From: Amycolatopsis circi
GTDB lineage: Bacteria > Actinomycetota > Actinomycetes > Mycobacteriales > Pseudonocardiaceae
Assembly: GCF_003385235.1 (NCBI RefSeq)
Contig: NZ_PQIA01000068.1
Location: forward strand, 1-47,866
DNA: 47,866 nt
Direction of reading: 5' to 3'
Below the pieces are notes generated by a model. It made no database searches and had not been told where the DNA came from. It worked only from the letters and a program-made list of their open reading frames with translations. Each line of letters starts with the position of its first letter. Position 1 is the stretch's first letter. A program made the position numbers and the translations under genes. This document shows positions 38,878 through 46,621 of the stretch, in pieces.

Positions 38878-39686
38878 GACATGCGAAATCGTCACGACTC
38901 CCCGCAATCGGTTCTCCAGGCAGTTCCTCTTCCGGTTTCGACTGACCGTTCCGCGCGCGACGGAGGGATTCGAAACAGCCGCCGAACGGCGGCGATGTTC
39001 ACTCGTCTATCGTGCGCCAACCGTCCTTGCGTCAATCCTGGCAGTTGTGGAAATGTCAGGATCGCAGAGCTTGACCGGGAGAACCAGCTGCATGCAGGGG
39101 GATTCATTCGCCTCACCGCTGCGAATATGCGGTGTCAGCGTCACTGCGAGGTGCGGATCGGAGCGCCAGCCGGTGCTTCGCGTCTGCTCGTATGTGCTCG
39201 GTTCCTTGAGCAACGGGGAGAATAGCTGTGATCAGAACAATTATCAGCGAAGAGCCACCCAGACGGTGCTCGCCGCCGCGACGCTTGCGGCACCGCGTGC
39301 GCACGGCACCGCGTCCGCGCAGGAATCACGCGGCTCACACCAGCAAGACTTTGCTTGACATCGGTTTCCCTTGGGACGGCCGGAAGCCGCGCATTGACCA
39401 TCAGCCCACGGCATCCGCAGATGCCGCTCGACCCGGCCTCAGACCGGATGCTCCGCCGCGCGCTGGAGAGCGGGCAGACCGACGCCGCGCACCGGCGGTT
39501 GCGCTAGCTCCTGAGCCTGCCCGCCGTGCGGCCGGAATGGGCCAGGGGCATCACAAGAACTACCTGCAGACGCGGGATCAGTTAGGCCCGCCCGGGGTCA
39601 CGACGTTGATCTGATCATTCGCCCGGGAGAACAGACGGACACCTGCCCGGAAAAATGGTGTCCGACCGGTCAGGGAGAATTGCGCC
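38878..39686. other. Island spacer without intact genes
   Basis: About 810 bases, less GC-rich, with no supportable gene. One frame near 39245-39355 (QTVLAAATLAAPRAHGTASA, stop at 39358) looks like an eroded signal peptide. Another near 39415 (PLDPASDRMLRRALESGQTD) looks like coding text stopped early. This suggests decayed cargo genes. Confidence 0.45.
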
Positions 39687-40157
39687 ATGACTGATGACGT
39701 CACGTTCGAATTCCGCTCGGCCTGGTGCAGGCTCACGATGGGCTCCGGTCCTCAACGGCAAACTTTCCACGCAACGGGGCTCAACGACGCCTTCGGCGAC
39801 CTCGCACAGGCCGTCGCGAGTCTCGCCCGCCCGCGACCGGTGGTGGAGTTGCAGTCCGTGCTGTGGGGCGATGAACCAGGCGGAGTCTTCCTGGACTTCG
39901 CCTCGCCAGTAGCGGACCACCTCGCTCTGGTGGTGCACGCGGTGGCGATCCGCACCTGGATCACCGCGCCGGACTGGACACCCGAACGAGGCGAAGTGCT
40001 GTTACGACAGGTCGCGCCGCGCCACGAACTCGCCAGCGCCTTCCTGCGCGGCTTCGAGACCGTCAGCGCGGCAACGAAACCGGGAGGCATCATCCCCGGC
40101 TGGCCGCACCCATTCCCAGACACAGCTGTCACCGAACTCCGCCGCGCGCTCGGCTGA
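39687..40157 (+). CDS. Unknown cytoplasmic protein, possible immunity protein
   Basis: 156 residues, no signal peptide or membrane helix, not recognised. Begins with VTFEFRSAWCRLTMGS. Internal segments (NDAFGDLAQAVASLARPRPV; GGVFLDFASPVADHLALVVH) look like a compact alpha/beta fold. ATG 39687 follows GGGAGA. It lies 58 bases upstream of the secreted cysteine-rich protein on the same strand, as immunity genes often lie near toxins (inference only). Confidence 0.6.
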   Translation: MTDDVTFEFRSAWCRLTMGSGPQRQTFHATGLNDAFGDLAQAVASLARPRPVVELQSVLWGDEPGGVFLDFASPVADHLALVVHAVAIRTWITAPDWTPERGEVLLRQVAPRHELASAFLRGFETVSAATKPGGIIPGWPHPFPDTAVTELRRALG

Positions 40158-40215
40158 CATCCTCCAGAAACCGCAATGCTTCGTCCACGTTGCCAGGAAG
40201 GATTCGGGAACTATC

Positions 40216-41067
40216 ATGAGATCTCCGGGCTTTGCCGACATTTTCAGACGCCTCGGAATGCTGGCCATCATCACGACGGGGGCGCTGCTCGCAGCGAACA
40301 CAACCGCGACTGCGGCCGCGCCGATCAAGGGATATCAGGACTGCTTCAAACCTGCCACTGCCGAGGACTACTTGGTCACATCGGTGCGCAACACGGACAC
40401 CTACCGCACCGTCAACCTGCGCTGCGGCCGCCATGACGTCGGTGATAAAGCCGGCTTCGGTGTCCGGCACATCAACGACCGCCGCCCGCCAATCACCACG
40501 GCGACAGTCCAGTGCATCGAACATGTGTTGAGGAGCGCCAAGTACGAAGGGCCTGCCAGCGGGCAGAACAACGTCTCGTACACCATCTCGTCGCCGAACA
40601 TCGACGCCGTGGTGATCGTCAACGTCGAGACCGACAACGTGGTGACCGCCTACACGTCGCAACCCGGCTCGTCAGCGAGCAACAACTGGGAGGGTTGCTT
40701 GGGCATCCCGGCCGCTGCGCAGCACACACCCAACTTCGCGAAGAGCGGCGTCACGCCGTACTCGGGAGATAGCTGCTGGTTGGGGCCATTGGGTTTCCGC
40801 TCGGTCTGCGAGAACGTGCACGGGGAGAAGCTTCACGTCGACACTCTCGATGCGAGCGAGGGCCTTCCGCCTTGGGCGGACTCCAGTTGCGCGACACCAG
40901 TACTGTACGCCAACGGCCGGATGTTCCGCCTGGGCCTCTACACCTGCAGCAAACTGAGCACATTGAAGCAGCACTTCGCCATGAACAACGACTTTCCGAA
41001 CAACCTGCAGCTGTGTCTCGGCTGGACCGACATCGATCACCAAGCCTGCCTCACCGTCCACGACTGA
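40216..41067 (+). CDS. Secreted cysteine-rich protein, possible toxin
   Basis: 283 residues. A signal peptide (RRLGMLAIITTGALLAANTT, cleavage near residue 34) and ten Cys in the mature part point to an exported, disulfide-bonded protein. The middle (about 65-150: GRHDVGDKAGFGVRHINDRR, then TTATVQCIEHVL and VVIVNVETDNVVTAY) has the feel of small secreted nuclease-like domains with a central His. I cannot name the family. The C-terminal half (CWLGPLGF; CSKLSTLKQHFAMNND) is unfamiliar. Part of the tRNA-Pro island cargo. Confidence 0.7.
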   Translation: MRSPGFADIFRRLGMLAIITTGALLAANTTATAAAPIKGYQDCFKPATAEDYLVTSVRNTDTYRTVNLRCGRHDVGDKAGFGVRHINDRRPPITTATVQCIEHVLRSAKYEGPASGQNNVSYTISSPNIDAVVIVNVETDNVVTAYTSQPGSSASNNWEGCLGIPAAAQHTPNFAKSGVTPYSGDSCWLGPLGFRSVCENVHGEKLHVDTLDASEGLPPWADSSCATPVLYANGRMFRLGLYTCSKLSTLKQHFAMNNDFPNNLQLCLGWTDIDHQACLTVHD

Positions 41068-41284
41068 CGCGGGGCCGTATATCCAGGGACCACAGGCCCG
41101 CGAACAACCGCTTGAACAATGGATCTGCCGTTCCGCGCAGGCGCGCGTCCATCGCCGACGAGACCGCTGCCTCCGACGCGAGAAGTCGCATCGGAGGCGG
41201 CGGTCAGTCTCGGGAACCGCCGCAGTCCTAAAATCTCGCCTCGACATTCGGTAACAAGGCCGCGGTACGCCACGACTCCTAGCT

Positions 41285-41926
41285 ATGAAGCAACGTCCGG
41301 CAGCAGTCGAGCAGTCACTGCAGAAGCTGCAGCAACTCATGAGGGAGCAGCCCGCGCGGCATGCCGAGGACATCGTGGCAATGTCATGGTACGCGCCTCA
41401 GGCCGGCCCCTCTGAGAAGCGACTTGTGACCTTCAGCGAGGCCCAAATCCGCGGCGTCGACGAAGCCACCGCAGCCCTGCACAGTGATCCGCGTTTCCAG
41501 CATGTATCCGACCCACGCGGCGAAGTGATGCAGTTCGCGCGAGAGTGCTCGGTTGACCGCCCTCATCGTCACGTTGCTCGTTTCGTAAAAGCGCACGCGA
41601 GAGAATTGATCACAAGGATTTGCTTCATCCCGATCGAGTATCTGACCGTCGGGACCACGATGGACGTCCTGGGCGTCTGGCTTCTGCCGGTCGACGATGC
41701 CCAGATCCCGCGCAACGACCAGTTCTTCCCGTTGCCCGCGGCGGTCGGGGCCATAGCCGCGCTGGAGGTGCACGGAACCGATCTCCAACGGATGGCCGAG
41801 GCCGCGAACGACACCGACACTAACATGCTGCGGATTCTGCGCGCCGGCCTTCACAACCAGCTGAATCCGTCGCAGCGCCGGTTCCGGACAGCCACGGTAT
41901 ACGCGTTTGACCGGGACTATTTCTGA
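41285..41926 (+). CDS. Unknown protein
   Basis: 213 residues, soluble, not recognised. Opens with a helical EQSLQKLQQLMREQPARHAE. The centre (HARELITRICFIPIEYLTVG) and end (RRFRTATVYAFDRDYF) look like a folded domain. ATG 41285 lacks an obvious ribosome site. The gap from the secreted gene (41068-41284) contains nothing I recognise. Possibly a further immunity or accessory gene. Confidence 0.55.
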   Translation: MKQRPAAVEQSLQKLQQLMREQPARHAEDIVAMSWYAPQAGPSEKRLVTFSEAQIRGVDEATAALHSDPRFQHVSDPRGEVMQFARECSVDRPHRHVARFVKAHARELITRICFIPIEYLTVGTTMDVLGVWLLPVDDAQIPRNDQFFPLPAAVGAIAALEVHGTDLQRMAEAANDTDTNMLRILRAGLHNQLNPSQRRFRTATVYAFDRDYF

Positions 41927-42104
41927 GCGCGCGCCAGCACGACGACGTCGTTGCCCTGTTTCCGCTGCCGCGCGCCCGCGCCCCGGATTTGCCGCGACCT
42001 CATCCGAGAGCCAGACCAGATAGCCGTCTCTCGACGCGGTACCAGCCGTCCTTCGTCAGCCACAGCGACGGAAGGCGCCAGTCTTTCGCCCCGCGACTCT
42101 GGCG

Positions 42105-42449
42105 TCACTGACCGCGATACTGAGCCGCGCGCTGCTGCTTCCATGAGTCGAGCAAGGCTATCGCCAGCCAATGACCATTAGCATGAGCAAGCTCTTCAGC
42201 CGTCAGGCGACCAGAATCTTTTGTGCGAAGAAACGGATCAGCTCCTCGGGCCAAAAGATACGCCGTCGCATCAACATGAAGTGGCTCACCTGATTGCACA
42301 TGGCCATCGCCCTCGATATCAATTGCGTGGTGAAGCAGAGTGAAACCATTCCACTCTTCGTTTACGTCAACACCGCCGTCCAAGAGGTCGCGGAGTGCCG
42401 GGAGATTCTCCATTTCTACCGCGGAGTGCGCCGGAGTCATCGGAGCCAT
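42105..42449 (-). CDS. Ankyrin-repeat protein, immunity-like
   Basis: 114 residues with ankyrin-type units: TPAHSAVEMENLPALRDLLD, GGVDVNEEWNGFTLLHHAID, YLLARGADPFLRTKDSGR and LTAEELAHANGHWLAIALLD. Short ankyrin proteins of this kind often sit in actinobacterial toxin loci as immunity proteins (family knowledge). ATG 42449 has an AGAAGG site. Opposite strand to the three genes before it. Confidence 0.75.
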   Translation of the reverse strand: MAPMTPAHSAVEMENLPALRDLLDGGVDVNEEWNGFTLLHHAIDIEGDGHVQSGEPLHVDATAYLLARGADPFLRTKDSGRLTAEELAHANGHWLAIALLDSWKQQRAAQYRGQ

Positions 42450-42495
42450 CGAAACCTTCTCACCATGAGTTGCATTTACCCGAATTTCTGAAAGT

Positions 42496-42759
42496 TCACG
42501 CGGAATACGAGTCCGCGCCAGGCTTAAGCCATGTTATGCGTTCGTTTGCAGGCGGCAGCAGGCGAAGCATCTCGTACTTCATTAGATCCAAATTGAGCAT
42601 CTTTGGCCAAATTTCCGATAATCCACCAGGGAGACGAAAGCCGAGCCAGTCAGGCTGACCTGCACTAGATCCGACAGGGATCACGCCTGGAAAAAGCGTT
42701 TTGCGATGACTGCCGGAAAGGGACAGTCTGTGCTCGTCGTCCACTCGATAGACCAGCAT
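42496..42759 (-). CDS. Unknown small protein, 5' end possibly lost
   Basis: 87 residues from ATG 42759: VYRVDDEHRLSLSG, PDWLGFRLPGGLSEIWPKML, NLDLMKYEMLRLLPPANERI. Not recognised. The frame stays open upstream to a TTG at 42930, but that part is antisense to IS30-like coding text, so the original 5' end may have been replaced by the insertion. The ankyrin gene follows after 46 bases. Confidence 0.45.
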   Translation of the reverse strand: MLVYRVDDEHRLSLSGSHRKTLFPGVIPVGSSAGQPDWLGFRLPGGLSEIWPKMLNLDLMKYEMLRLLPPANERITWLKPGADSYSA

Positions 42760-42831
42760 CACGCACCCGCCGACGGTCGCTGAGCCGAGATCGGCTGGCC
42801 CGCTGATCGTCGCTCCGGCCCCGACCGAGAC

Positions 42832-42992
42832 CCCCGCGGGCCCGGCAACGAAAACACCAAGTGCCAATAGTTCGCCAAAAGCAGCGACCTCGCCGCCGTC
42901 AGCACGCAATTCAACCGTCGCCCAGACCAAGCGCTCGGCTGGGACAACCCCAGCCGAGCGACTGGCTGAACTCCTGACCGACGCCAGCTAAT
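42832..42992 (+). mobile_element. IS30-like transposase 3' remnant
   Basis: One frame reads PRGPGNENTK, a stop, then FAKSSDLAAVSTQFNRRPDQ and ALGWD; a second frame completes it with PAERLAELLTDAS and a stop at 42992. The order RG..NENT (catalytic Glu), YF.K.TDL, LN.RP...LGW.TPAERL is the C-terminus of IS30-family transposases. At least one stop and one frameshift make it inactive. It marks the right end of the accessory segment. Confidence 0.65.
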
Positions 42993-43026
42993 CACCTGCG
43001 TGGCAACGAACCCCTCGAATCCGCCA

Positions 43027-43048
43027 TTCCCTCAAGGGCCCTTCACGG
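43027..43048. repeat. Orphan half of a terminator palindrome
   Basis: The 22 bases resemble the right arm of the 28622-28676 palindrome (TTCCCTCA then GGG.. and TCACGG). No left arm precedes it. It sits 35 bases beyond the IS30 remnant and 55 bases past the stop of the pseudoprotease gene, where a full terminator would be expected. Confidence 0.5.
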
Positions 43049-43102
43049 CCGATGCCCAGGCGGCTCAGTCAGCGGGACAGGCGGAAATCCGCGCTCCCCG
43101 AG

Positions 43103-44614
43103 TCAGTCGGTGCCGAGAGCCCGGGTAGCCGGACCGATCGCTGCCCAACCGCCGGACTGGGCGCTCCAGCGGTAGATTCCTCCGCCGTTGAGGCCGTACA
43201 CGCCGTCGGCATTGGCCGCGAACGAATCGCCGGAGCCGCCGATCTTGGACCATCCGTTGCTGGTCAGCAGGTTGACGTCCTTGGTGGCTGGTTCGATGCC
43301 GAGCAAAGTGTGCGCACCGGCGTACAGCGCGCTCTGCGCCCTGCCGACGCTGGCCCAGCCGCTGCTCGTGCCGGTCCAGTGGTACACACCGCCGCCGTTG
43401 GCCCCGTAGATGCCGTCGTCGTTGATCGCGAAGCTGTCGCCGGCGGAGCCGATCTTGGCCCAGGTGCCGGGCGCGGTCATCAGGTAGAGGTCGCCGGTGC
43501 CGGGCACCGTCCGGGCGAGCAGATGGCCGGCGGCGTAGAACGCGGTCCCGGCAGGTCCGACGGTTTCCCAGCCGGTGCCGGTCCAGCGCAAGACACCGCC
43601 GCCGTTGTAGCCGTAGACGCCGTCGGCGTTCACCACGAACCCGTCGCCCGGGCCGCCGATCTTCGCCCACTGACCGGGGGTGCCGGTGTAGCGGTAGACG
43701 TCGTGGGTGTCGGCGCGCGTCGCGACCAGCGCGCTTTCGCCGGCGTAGATCCGGTCGAACCCGGTGCCCAGCGTCGTCCAGGCGCTGCCGGTGCCGGAGT
43801 AGGCCAAGACCGATCCGTTCGCGTCGACGCGGTACAGGCCGTGGTGGCCGGCGACGGTGTGCGCCGCGGCCCAGTCGCCGAGGTCGTCCACCCGGGCGGC
43901 GGTCACCGCGGTGCCGGTCGCGGTTTCGCCGAGGCAGTTGTGCTGCTGCGAACCGGTGATGACGCCGGCGATCCGGCCGTCGGCAGTGAACACCGGCGCC
44001 CCGGCGTCGCCGCGACACACCCCGCTCGCGCCGGTCGCTTCGAGGGCCAGTTCGTGGTCCGGCGCGCCGGCCGCGATGGTCAGCGAAGCCGACTGCGGAG
44101 CGTCCGGGATCCATTCGGTCGCCGTGCGGCCGAACCCGGCCACGGTCGCCTGCCCGCTCGACGGCGGCGGCGTGGCAGCGAGATTCCCCACGCTGGCCCC
44201 GAGAACCGGCGCGACCAGCCGCAGCAACACGACGTCGCGGTCGGTCCGCGGCGCCACGCGGTCCACGGCGATCTGCCGGCTCGGCTTCCCGGTCTCGGTC
44301 ACCGCGGCGGCTACGGCGACGGCAGGCGGCGCGCCGTCGACCAGCCCGTCGCCGGCGTGCGCCCCGGTCTTGCCGGTCAGGCACGACGCGGTCGTCAGAA
44401 TCCATTGCGACGAAACCAGGGTTCCGGTGCAGGCGTGGCCACCGCTGGTGGCGTCGCCCCCGACCGCGAGCCGGACCAGCGCGGACGCCGCCGCACCGGT
44501 GACCGGCGCGCCCCCGGCCACCGCACTCGCCGGCGACGCGGCGGTCAGCAGCCCCGCGGCGGTCACCCCGGCGACGCAGCCGGCCCAGTGCGCGGCTTTC
44601 CGTTTGAATCCCAT
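43103..44614 (-). CDS. Secreted S1-fold pseudoprotease with beta-propeller-like repeats
   Basis: 503 residues with a signal peptide to about residue 32. The trypsin-like domain (about 35-255) has ACTGTLVSSQWILTTASC, where the catalytic His is Ser77, a retained Asp127 in TDRDVVLLRL, and GVCRGDAGAPVF, where the nucleophile Ser is Ala204. Two of three triad residues are gone. The C-terminal ~240 residues carry about four tectonin/tachylectin-like repeats (W.KIGG.GD.F..NADGVYG.NGGG..RW.G). Probably a secreted binding protein. ATG 44614 follows GGAAGGG; a GTG 8 codons upstream is possible. Confidence 0.85.
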   Translation of the reverse strand: MGFKRKAAHWAGCVAGVTAAGLLTAASPASAVAGGAPVTGAAASALVRLAVGGDATSGGHACTGTLVSSQWILTTASCLTGKTGAHAGDGLVDGAPPAVAVAAAVTETGKPSRQIAVDRVAPRTDRDVVLLRLVAPVLGASVGNLAATPPPSSGQATVAGFGRTATEWIPDAPQSASLTIAAGAPDHELALEATGASGVCRGDAGAPVFTADGRIAGVITGSQQHNCLGETATGTAVTAARVDDLGDWAAAHTVAGHHGLYRVDANGSVLAYSGTGSAWTTLGTGFDRIYAGESALVATRADTHDVYRYTGTPGQWAKIGGPGDGFVVNADGVYGYNGGGVLRWTGTGWETVGPAGTAFYAAGHLLARTVPGTGDLYLMTAPGTWAKIGSAGDSFAINDDGIYGANGGGVYHWTGTSSGWASVGRAQSALYAGAHTLLGIEPATKDVNLLTSNGWSKIGGSGDSFAANADGVYGLNGGGIYRWSAQSGGWAAIGPATRALGTD

Positions 44615-45382
44615 CAAGCAGACCCTTCCGTTCAGCACACCGCCGCCGTCCCGGCCAACGCATTCCCGGGGACGGCAGACTCAATTAACTCGACGATGAA
44701 TTCAATGGACACGGCCCGGGAACAACCGTCGACAGCACTGCCTCCGACACCCGGAACCGCTGGACCGAGCACTCCGTTCCGTACGCCGAATGGACCAGCA
44801 ATTGCCCTGGCCCGGATTTCCGGATCACGGCACCACCTGCCAACTGCGGCAATGCGTTCGCTTCCACCGCACCCTGAAGCAGACTCGCCGGTCGGCACCG
44901 ACGTTTTCAGTGGTACAGACCTGCGACGCGCCGACGTTGCCAACTACCGGGACAGCGGACGCCGCCGACAGCTTGACATCGCGCCGATTACCGACAACAG
45001 AAAATCAAGACTTCGCCGCGGCCGCCATATTCGGCCAGACCGTTCCGGCGAATCCGCCGCGGTACGCGAACCCGTTCACCCTTTTGCCGCATGCCCCTCC
45101 CCCGGTTGCCGAGCGCCCGATCTACTGGTGCGCCGCAGGTACCATCGTGCGCACACCGCGCCGTTATTACCTCACCACGCGGTGACGTACGCCACATTCC
45201 TCCGCTCCTGCACGCGCGGCTAGGATGCGGAAAAACGTCACTTGCCACGATGACAAGAATTGTCCGTCGGTCCGCTGCGACTTTTCCTGGGTTGGATATT
45301 TTCTTCGCGGCAATTACGCGCCCGGCATCAAGTTAGCGCCGTGGCTACCGCTGTCTTCGGATCAAGCTCGCGGTTAGGCCGT
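44615..45382. other. Intergenic region, no gene supported
   Basis: About 770 bases between the pseudoprotease start and the 3' end of the M48 gene, with less regular codon structure and several AT-richer patches (44680-44710, 44990-45010, 45290-45310). Short frames are open on both strands but none shows a domain, signal peptide or good ribosome site. It should contain the promoter of the pseudoprotease gene. Confidence 0.45.
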
Positions 45383-46420
45383 TCAGGCGCTGCCGTTCTC
45401 CGAACCCCCGCCGAACTTCGTCCATACTTTGCTCGCCGTGTCCGCGACCGTCTCTCCGACTTCGCTGAAGACCTTCGTCAGCGGGTCGGCCGAGGACGTC
45501 CAGGAGTCCTTGTACGACTTGGCCGCGGACTTCAGGTCTTCCTTCCAATCCGTCGCGGGCGAGTCGTCGTCCCGGCGGGGGTAGTCGCCGGTCAGGATCG
45601 ATCGGTAATCCTCCGACGCGGCCCATTTCTGCAGCTGCGTCGCCCGGACCACGGCGAACGGGTGCGTCTCCGTCTCGACGTACTTCAGTTTCAGCAAGCT
45701 GTCCCGGATGTCTTCGACCGACTCGTATTCCGCGCCCTGCCGGAGGAAGGACGGGATGTCGATGCGGGACGGGTCCACCCCGCCGGCCAGCTGGATCTGA
45801 GCGCGCAGCGCCGCGGTCGGGTCCTGGCCGCAGAGCAGGCCCGCGCGGTCGCACGACAGCTCGGCCTTGCGGTACCACTCGCTCAGCGCCGCGATGATCG
45901 CGCGGATTCCGAGCGCGCTCACCGGCGTCCAGGACATCGACATCTGGAGGTTGATCAGGCGGATCATGATCGTGCGGTAGACCGCGTGCCCGGACAGCAC
46001 GTGCCCCATTTCGTGGCCGATCGCGAACCTCAGCGATTCGTGGCTCATCTGGTCCACGAGCGCGGTGCTGATCCGGATGAACGGCTCGTCCATGCCCAGC
46101 GCGGCCGCTTGCATCCGCGGGTCCTGGTAGACGAACAGGTTCGGCACGACGGGGAGATCGAGCGTCTCGGCGCATTCATGGCGCAGCCGGTCGAGTTCCG
46201 GGTACTGCCGCGGTCCGACGCGAATTGACGACGCCAGCGCCATCAGCCGTTCGCCGCGTTCGTTGTAGAAGCCGGAGACCGCGCGGATCACCTGGGCGAA
46301 TCCGGGCACCGCGCGCAGCGTGGCGAGGGCGCCGCGGTCCACCGGATGTTCGTAGGCTCTCGGGCTGATTCCCGGAAAGCGGACGGCAGCCCGGCGCGCG
46401 GGTTCGATTTCCTCGGTCAT
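45383..46420 (-). CDS. M48-family metallopeptidase
   Basis: 345 residues. Zinc motif HEMGH (His136, Glu137, His140) with third-ligand region YRKAELSCDRAGLL (Glu187). Hydrophobic helices around 148-180 are weak, so it is probably membrane-associated rather than multi-spanning like HtpX. The C-terminal ~60 residues are charged and Ser/Lys-rich. M48 enzymes degrade misfolded membrane or envelope proteins. ATG 46420. Confidence 0.88.
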   Translation of the reverse strand: MTEEIEPARRAAVRFPGISPRAYEHPVDRGALATLRAVPGFAQVIRAVSGFYNERGERLMALASSIRVGPRQYPELDRLRHECAETLDLPVVPNLFVYQDPRMQAAALGMDEPFIRISTALVDQMSHESLRFAIGHEMGHVLSGHAVYRTIMIRLINLQMSMSWTPVSALGIRAIIAALSEWYRKAELSCDRAGLLCGQDPTAALRAQIQLAGGVDPSRIDIPSFLRQGAEYESVEDIRDSLLKLKYVETETHPFAVVRATQLQKWAASEDYRSILTGDYPRRDDDSPATDWKEDLKSAAKSYKDSWTSSADPLTKVFSEVGETVADTASKVWTKFGGGSENGSA

Positions 46421-46621
46421 TGCTCCCCCATGAAGTCGTTGGCAGCAGCCTACTCAAAGCTGATCACCGGCTCGTTGCGCGGCACCGGGGTTCGGCGTTT
46501 CTGTTGACTGTTCACGAAAACACGAGGGATCAGGCAAACGGCAACCCTGTTGTTCAGACCACTACCCGAGTACGGTGCGTGCCACGGTGAACACGGCAGG
46601 CTGTCGCATGGGGTGGGGCGG

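Noticed and set aside
38878..39686. Several short frames in the island spacer
   Set aside because: Fragments of coding-like text only; no complete start-to-stop gene with a plausible ribosome site.
43052..45223. 723-codon plus-strand open frame
   Set aside because: It is antisense to the secreted pseudoprotease, has no motifs, and its length reflects GC-rich codon bias.
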